The notes under the pieces are model-generated. The model worked only from the letters and a program-made list of their open reading frames with translations. It was not told where the DNA came from and did not search any database. A stretch of DNA of 10,104 nucleotides from Candidatus Omnitrophota bacterium (GTDB lineage: Bacteria > Ratteibacteria > UBA8468 > B48-G9 > DSTR01): NCBI GenBank assembly GCA_023818865.1, contig JAMWDF010000075.1, forward strand, positions 1 through 10,104, read 5' to 3'. Positions 7,047 through 10,104 of the stretch are shown here, one piece after another. The position numbers and the translations under genes were made by a program. Within the stretch, counting starts at the first letter, position 1. Each line of letters opens with the position of its first letter.

Positions 7047-7916
7047 TTATTGTTCTTTCCAATTCTTTACTATGGCGTTCAGGCTCCCTGAGCGAAAACC
7101 CTCAAGGTCAACTGTAACATAAACATAGCCCACCGCCTTTAGTCGATTAACAATCTCTTCCCGGTGTCGCCAGATTTTCATCCAGTCGGCTTTTTCGATT
7201 TCTATCCTGGCTAGTGGATAGTGGTCTCTCACCCTGGCTATCCTTATCTTGAGATTTTGCAGAGCGTTTTCTGCTTGGTGAATCCTCCTTAGTCTCTTAA
7301 GACTGATCCGGCAGCCATAAGGTACACGAGAAGCCAGACAAGGGGAAGCAGGTTTGTTCCAGACAGGTAAGGAGAATTTTCTGGCCAGGGCTCTTATTTC
7401 TCTTTTGGTCAACCCTGCTTCTTTCAAGGGCGCTGCCACTCCCAGTTCCCTTCTGGCTTTTTCCCCTGGCCGGAAGTCGCTCAAATCATCCTGAGTGGTT
7501 CCGTCGGCGATCGCGTTGAGCTTCAGCTTTTTCGCCAAGTGGTTCAAGTGGCGATAAAGGTCTTTCTTGCAGAGGTAGCACCGGTTGGGACGATTAGCCA
7601 GGAAAAGAGGTGAACGCCAAGCTTGAGTTTTCACGGTCAAATGACTGGCTTTCAGTTTCCTGGCTAATTCTTTGGCTGCCTGGATTTCTTCTACAGGATA
7701 AAGCGGAGAAACTCCGGTAACAGCCACCACTCTTTCCGGTCCAAGCGTTTTTAAGGCCATTTGCAGGAGGAAACTGCTATCTACCCCGCCTGAATAAGCC
7801 ACCAGAAGTTTCCGCCTTTTTCTTAACCAGGAAAGGAGCCTATTCAGTTTTGCCTCTAACAGGGGCTTATCTTTAATCTCCAGACCAACTCCCTGATTCT
7901 TACGGCTGTTTTTCAT
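7047..7916 (-). CDS. larE: LarE-family ATP-dependent sulfurtransferase (PP-loop)
   Basis: From ATG 7916 this is 289 aa. The PP-loop SGGVDSS (42-48) places it among ATP pyrophosphatases. RCYLCK (112-117), DGTTQDDLSDFRPG (138-151), SPCLASRVPYG (191-201) and DLEGFRSGSLN (270-280) are LarE signatures. LarE sulfurates the pyridinium carboxylate precursor of the nickel-pincer cofactor of lactate racemase. C193 aligns with the sulfur-donating Cys of the sacrificial type. C113 and C116 add a CxxC that could, with C193, hold a [4Fe-4S] cluster, as in the cluster-dependent type. No larB, larC or larA lies in the window. The start overlaps the nfu end by 17 nt; an upstream in-frame TTG at 7946 would add ten residues but overlap nfu by 47 nt. 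Family call is strong; the physiological acceptor is open. Confidence 0.9.
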   Translation of the reverse strand: MKNSRKNQGVGLEIKDKPLLEAKLNRLLSWLRKRRKLLVAYSGGVDSSFLLQMALKTLGPERVVAVTGVSPLYPVEEIQAAKELARKLKASHLTVKTQAWRSPLFLANRPNRCYLCKKDLYRHLNHLAKKLKLNAIADGTTQDDLSDFRPGEKARRELGVAAPLKEAGLTKREIRALARKFSLPVWNKPASPCLASRVPYGCRISLKRLRRIHQAENALQNLKIRIARVRDHYPLARIEIEKADWMKIWRHREEIVNRLKAVGYVYVTVDLEGFRSGSLNAIVKNWKEQ

Positions 7917-8157
7917 TCTCAGGGTTAACCTCTTCCACAGAGACAACTTCTTTTACTTCAGGCACTCGGTCCTTGATGATTTTTTCCACCCGCATCTTCA
8001 TGGTGATTGCGGCGAAAGGGCAACCCCGACAGGCACCGGTAAGTTTCACCTTGACCACGCCGTTATCCGCCTCCACTACTTGACAGTCTCCACCGTCTCC
8101 CCTTAACAACTGTCTTACATCTACCAGGGCTTCTTCCACCTTTTCTTTAAGGGTCAT
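7900..8157 (-). CDS. nfu: Nfu-type Fe-S carrier (NifU C-terminal domain protein)
   Basis: An 85-aa protein consisting only of the NifU C-terminal domain. The central GACRGCPFAAITMKMRVE segment has the conserved CxxC (C46 and C49) that holds a bridging [4Fe-4S] cluster between two subunits. Such proteins carry or deliver clusters to apo-targets in the cytoplasm. LLRGDGGDCQVVE near the N-terminus is also typical. ATG 8157 is chosen because AAGGAG lies 5 nt upstream and the domain begins there. The frame stays open upstream to 8277, but that part overlaps rseC and does not resemble the family. It follows rseC by 29 nt and overlaps the LarE-like gene by 17 nt. Clusters could go to NadA, the LarE-like protein, MnmA or the radical SAM enzyme nearby (inference). 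Confidence 0.93.
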   Translation of the reverse strand: MTLKEKVEEALVDVRQLLRGDGGDCQVVEADNGVVKVKLTGACRGCPFAAITMKMRVEKIIKDRVPEVKEVVSVEEVNPENEKQP

Positions 8158-8162
8158 CTTTT

Positions 8163-8168
8163 CTCCTT
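8163..8168 (-). promoter_or_regulatory. Ribosome-binding site that sets the nfu start
   Basis: The minus strand reads AAGGAG, 5 nt before ATG 8157, in the short gap after rseC. It argues against the longer frame starting at 8277. Confidence 0.7.
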
Positions 8169-8186
8169 TCTTCCCTGCCGCCAAAA

Positions 8187-8585
8187 TCAGGGAAGGGTTT
8201 TCACGATTTTCGGCCGGTGCTTCTGGCCATATCTTTGACCCAGGCTCAGACCAGCCCACCAGGATAGTCCGAAACAACCTAAGAAAACGATTGTCTTGCC
8301 GAGGTTGGATTCAAATACCCTTGAGGCAATAACTCCCAGAATGAAACCAGCCAGAGGCAGCCCGTAAATTAACAGACAACTTACCAGAACCTCCTGAGGA
8401 AGAATTTCTATCAGGACCCTTTGTCCTATCTCGGCTCCAGGATATTTTTCCGCCTCTACGAGCAACCGACCATCACTCCCTGAATGACAGCGGCCACATC
8501 CAGCGCAACCGGCTGACTTTTCCCGGTCCAGTTTGACTACCACCAGGTTATCTTTTTCTTCAATAATAGTCCCTTTCTCCTGCAT
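8187..8585 (-). CDS. rseC: RseC/MucC-family membrane protein (SoxR-reducing system component)
   Basis: Encodes 132 aa. The N-terminal soluble part carries CAGCGRC (C27, C30, C33), the conserved Cys cluster of the RseC/MucC family. It is followed by two transmembrane helices at about 67-90 and 96-117 and a basic tail, giving the expected topology with both ends in the cytoplasm. In enterobacteria RseC acts with the Rsx/Rnf electron-transfer complex to keep the SoxR [2Fe-2S] cluster reduced, and is also linked to sigma-E control. No rnf/rsx, rpoE, rseA/rseB or soxR gene is present here. The gene starts 3 nt after the IscU-type scaffold, with modest GGA upstream, and precedes nfu. This suggests a redox or membrane-linked role in Fe-S metabolism, but that is inference. 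Family assignment is good. Confidence 0.88.
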   Translation of the reverse strand: MQEKGTIIEEKDNLVVVKLDREKSAGCAGCGRCHSGSDGRLLVEAEKYPGAEIGQRVLIEILPQEVLVSCLLIYGLPLAGFILGVIASRVFESNLGKTIVFLGCFGLSWWAGLSLGQRYGQKHRPKIVKTLP

Positions 8586-8588
8586 TTT

Positions 8589-8975
8589 TTATCCAGAAAC
8601 TTTACCTGCCTGTTTGGCCCGATAGTCGGCAATGGCGGCTTTCAGACCTTCTTCCGCTAAAACAGAACAATGTTTTTTAACCGGGGGCAACCCGCCTAAT
8701 CTTTCCACTACCTCTTGGTTAGTAATTTTCTCCGCTTCCTCCAAGGTTTTTCCCTTAGCCATCTCAGTGACGACCGAGGAAGTAGCGATGGCAGCTCCGC
8801 AACCAAAGGTTTCAAACTTGATGTCAACGATCCGGTTATCCTTGACCTTGATAGAAATCTGCATCACATCTCCACACACTGGATTACCTACCCGGCCGAC
8901 GCCGTCCGGGTTATCCATCTTTCCCATATTTCTTGGATTCCGGAAATGCTCCATTACCTTTTCTGTATATTCCAT
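8589..8975 (-). CDS. nifU: IscU/NifU-type Fe-S cluster assembly scaffold
   Basis: From ATG 8975 the protein is 128 aa, the size of a stand-alone IscU/NifU N-terminal scaffold. It begins MEYTEKVMEHFRNPRN, a classic IscU/NifU start. The three cluster-ligand Cys lie in GNPVCGDVMQI, FGCGAAIATSS and KKHCSVLAEE. The Asp after the first Cys, which helps release the cluster, is present. LPPVK, the HscA-recognition motif, precedes the third Cys. The protein assembles [2Fe-2S]/[4Fe-4S] clusters from iron and the sulfur delivered by a cysteine desulfurase, here probably the NifS-like protein two genes upstream. ATG 8975 has AAGGA 6 nt upstream; a TTG at 8996 would overlap the nadA end and is unlikely. 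It lacks the ferredoxin-like and Nfu domains of full NifU; the Nfu part is a separate gene two positions downstream. Confidence 0.95.
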   Translation of the reverse strand: MEYTEKVMEHFRNPRNMGKMDNPDGVGRVGNPVCGDVMQISIKVKDNRIVDIKFETFGCGAAIATSSVVTEMAKGKTLEEAEKITNQEVVERLGGLPPVKKHCSVLAEEGLKAAIADYRAKQAGKVSG

Positions 8976-8981
8976 AATGAT

Positions 8982-8986
8982 TCCTT
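8982..8986 (-). promoter_or_regulatory. Ribosome-binding site that sets the scaffold gene start
   Basis: The minus strand reads AAGGA, preceded by further A residues, 6 nt before ATG 8975. It supports this start over the in-frame TTG at 8996. Confidence 0.6.
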
Positions 8987-8988
8987 TT

Positions 8989-9888
8989 TCAGACAAAGAG
9001 AAGCATCCGTTCTAGGGCAGCTCTTGCCAGACTGATCACTTCTTCGGAGAGTCTTATCTCCGGCTCTTCTTTGCTAAGGGCTTCCAGCACAGATTTCAAG
9101 TCAGTCTTTTTCATGTTCGGACAGATTTTTGCTGTCCCTAAACAGTAAAATTCCTTCCCAGGGTTTTCTTTTTTCAGCCGGTGAAGCAGTCCTACCTCAG
9201 TCCCAATAACCATTTTTCTCGCTGGTGATTCTCTGGCCCTTCTTAGCATGCCGGAAGTGGAATAAACCCCGTCAGCCAGTTTTTGGACTTCTGGTTTGCA
9301 TTCAGGATGGACGACAATTTCCGCCTCAGGCATTTTTTCCCGGACAGTTTTCACCTCTAAGACAGTAAACCTTTCATGCACAAAGCAGTAACCATTCCCC
9401 AGCAGTATTTTCTTTTCTGGCAGTCGTTGCTGAACATACCAGCCGAGGTTTCTGTCCGGCAAGAAGATGATTTGTTTCGCCGGCACTTTTTCTACCACAG
9501 AAACAGCATTGGCTGAGGTACAGCAAACATCACTTAAGGCTTTGACTTCAGCCGAGGTATTCACATAAGAGACAACCACAGCGCCAGGATATTTCTTTTT
9601 CATTTGGAGAACATCAGCTGGTGTAACCATGTCAGCCAGCGGACAGCCAGCCTCGTTTACTGGCAAAACCACCCTTTTCCCCGGGGAAAGAATCTTGGCT
9701 GTTTCAGCCATAAACCGCACCCCACAAAAGACAATCAGCCGACACTCCTTAAGTTGAGAAGCCTCCCTGGCTAATTCCAGAGAATCACCGACAAAATCAG
9801 CCAGGTCTTGAATTTCTGGCTGCTGATAATTGTGGGCCAGAATGACTGCTTTCTTTTCTTCCTTGAGCCTTTGAATGAGTTTAATCAT
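8989..9888 (-). CDS. nadA: Quinolinate synthase A
   Basis: Encodes 299 aa from ATG 9888 (300 if the adjacent GTG 9891 is used), the short form typical of bacteria such as Thermotoga. NadA condenses iminoaspartate with dihydroxyacetone phosphate to make quinolinate for NAD. The three [4Fe-4S] ligands are visible, numbered from the GTG: C83 in NEAGCPLAD, C169 in NGYCFVHE and C257 in KICPNMKKT. AHNYQQPEIQ (19-28) and GDSLELA (35-41) are conserved near the N-terminus, and HPEC with STSGM lies in the third subdomain. The ATG shares a base with the nifS stop (TGATG), so the two are probably translationally coupled. A desulfurase beside nadA is a recurring arrangement that serves its oxygen-sensitive cluster. 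nadB and nadC are not in the window. The start between GTG and ATG is unresolved. Confidence 0.97.
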   Translation of the reverse strand: MIKLIQRLKEEKKAVILAHNYQQPEIQDLADFVGDSLELAREASQLKECRLIVFCGVRFMAETAKILSPGKRVVLPVNEAGCPLADMVTPADVLQMKKKYPGAVVVSYVNTSAEVKALSDVCCTSANAVSVVEKVPAKQIIFLPDRNLGWYVQQRLPEKKILLGNGYCFVHERFTVLEVKTVREKMPEAEIVVHPECKPEVQKLADGVYSTSGMLRRARESPARKMVIGTEVGLLHRLKKENPGKEFYCLGTAKICPNMKKTDLKSVLEALSKEEPEIRLSEEVISLARAALERMLLFV

Positions 9889-10104
9889 CACTGTTTCTTC
9901 ACCCAGAGTGGAGACATGCTCCTCAATCGGGCAACTATTCCTGGCAATAAATTGGCTACTGTTTCTATGTCTTCTTCCCGGGAGTATTTACCCAGACTGA
10001 AGCGCAGGGAACCATGAGCCACTTCGTGGGGCAAGCCAATAGCTAAGAGAACATGAGACGGTTCTAGGGAACCAGAAGTACAGGCTGACCCGGAAGAAGC
10101 ACAG
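9888..10104 (-). CDS. nifS: NifS/IscS-type cysteine desulfurase, C-terminal fragment (runs off the right edge)
   Basis: Seventy-one C-terminal residues are visible; the 5' part lies beyond position 10104. The fragment contains SGSACTSGSLEPSHVLLAIG, the active-site Cys loop of group I cysteine desulfurases (NifS/IscS), followed by GSLRFSLGKYSREEDIETV, the conserved substrate-binding Arg and tail region. These PLP enzymes take sulfur from cysteine as an enzyme persulfide and pass it to scaffolds and tRNA-thiolating enzymes. The stop TGA (9890-9888) overlaps the nadA ATG. With the IscU-type scaffold two genes on, this probably supplies sulfur to the whole cluster; direct supply to MnmA is known for IscS-type enzymes and is inferred here. 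NifS and IscS cannot be told apart from this fragment. Confidence 0.93.
   Translation of the reverse strand, partial: CASSGSACTSGSLEPSHVLLAIGLPHEVAHGSLRFSLGKYSREEDIETVANLLPGIVARLRSMSPLWVKKQ

Noticed and set aside
8158..8277. Upstream extension of nfu by 40 codons
   Set aside because: It overlaps the end of rseC and does not resemble the Nfu family; ATG 8157 has its own AAGGAG site.
8632..9035. Two plus-strand open frames over the scaffold gene
   Set aside because: They are antisense shadows of the strongly conserved IscU/NifU scaffold, with no family resemblance of their own.
1..10104. CRISPR arrays, insertion sequences, tRNA or rRNA genes, prophage or defence genes
   Set aside because: I saw no regularly spaced repeats, terminal inverted repeats, transposase motifs or RNA-gene signatures; genes tile almost the whole window.

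Overview
The window is about 10.1 kb of tightly packed bacterial chromosome. Every gene I can support is on the minus strand, so transcription runs from position 10104 towards position 1. There are thirteen coding features: ten complete genes, one uncertain small ORF, and partial genes at both edges. I see no rRNA, tRNA, mobile element, CRISPR array or integrase. The lipid A genes (lpxB, an MsbA-type flippase and a PagL-like outer-membrane deacylase) indicate a Gram-negative, LPS-making diderm. The many Fe-S cluster and sulfur-transfer proteins, with a NadA-based NAD route, suggest (inference only) an anaerobic or micro-aerobic lifestyle. G+C looks moderate, roughly in the mid-forties by eye. 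I cannot place the organism taxonomically from this sequence.

Region 1 (10104-7047) is a sulfur and Fe-S module. In transcription order it holds the end of a NifS/IscS cysteine desulfurase, nadA (quinolinate synthase, itself an Fe-S enzyme), an IscU/NifU-type scaffold, an RseC-family membrane protein, a stand-alone Nfu (NifU C-terminal) domain and a LarE-family PP-loop sulfurtransferase. Region 2 (7046-5744) is a 199-nt gap holding one doubtful small ORF, followed by the tRNA 2-thiouridylase gene mnmA. Together these genes could mobilise sulfur from cysteine, build and deliver Fe-S clusters, and place sulfur on tRNA and a small-molecule acceptor.

Region 3 (5702-2526) pairs a radical SAM protein of unrecognised specific function, with a SPASM-like Cys-rich C-terminus, with a UbiB/ABC1 atypical kinase of the type linked to isoprenoid-quinone and lipid metabolism. 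Region 4 (2516-1) is a lipid A module: a PagL-like lipid A 3-O-deacylase, lpxB and the 5' two-fifths or so of an MsbA-like ABC exporter. These are coupled by a 4-nt overlap and an 8-nt spacer.

The most unusual observations are at residue level. MnmA lacks the usual second catalytic cysteine (an otherwise intact motif is two residues short). The PagL-like protein has Asp where the catalytic Glu is expected. UbiB has Asn where the family ExD motif has Asp. The LarE-like protein carries a CxxC plus Cys set compatible with an Fe-S cluster and has no larB or larC beside it. I found no clear promoter or terminator. The window may be one long operon or several abutting ones.
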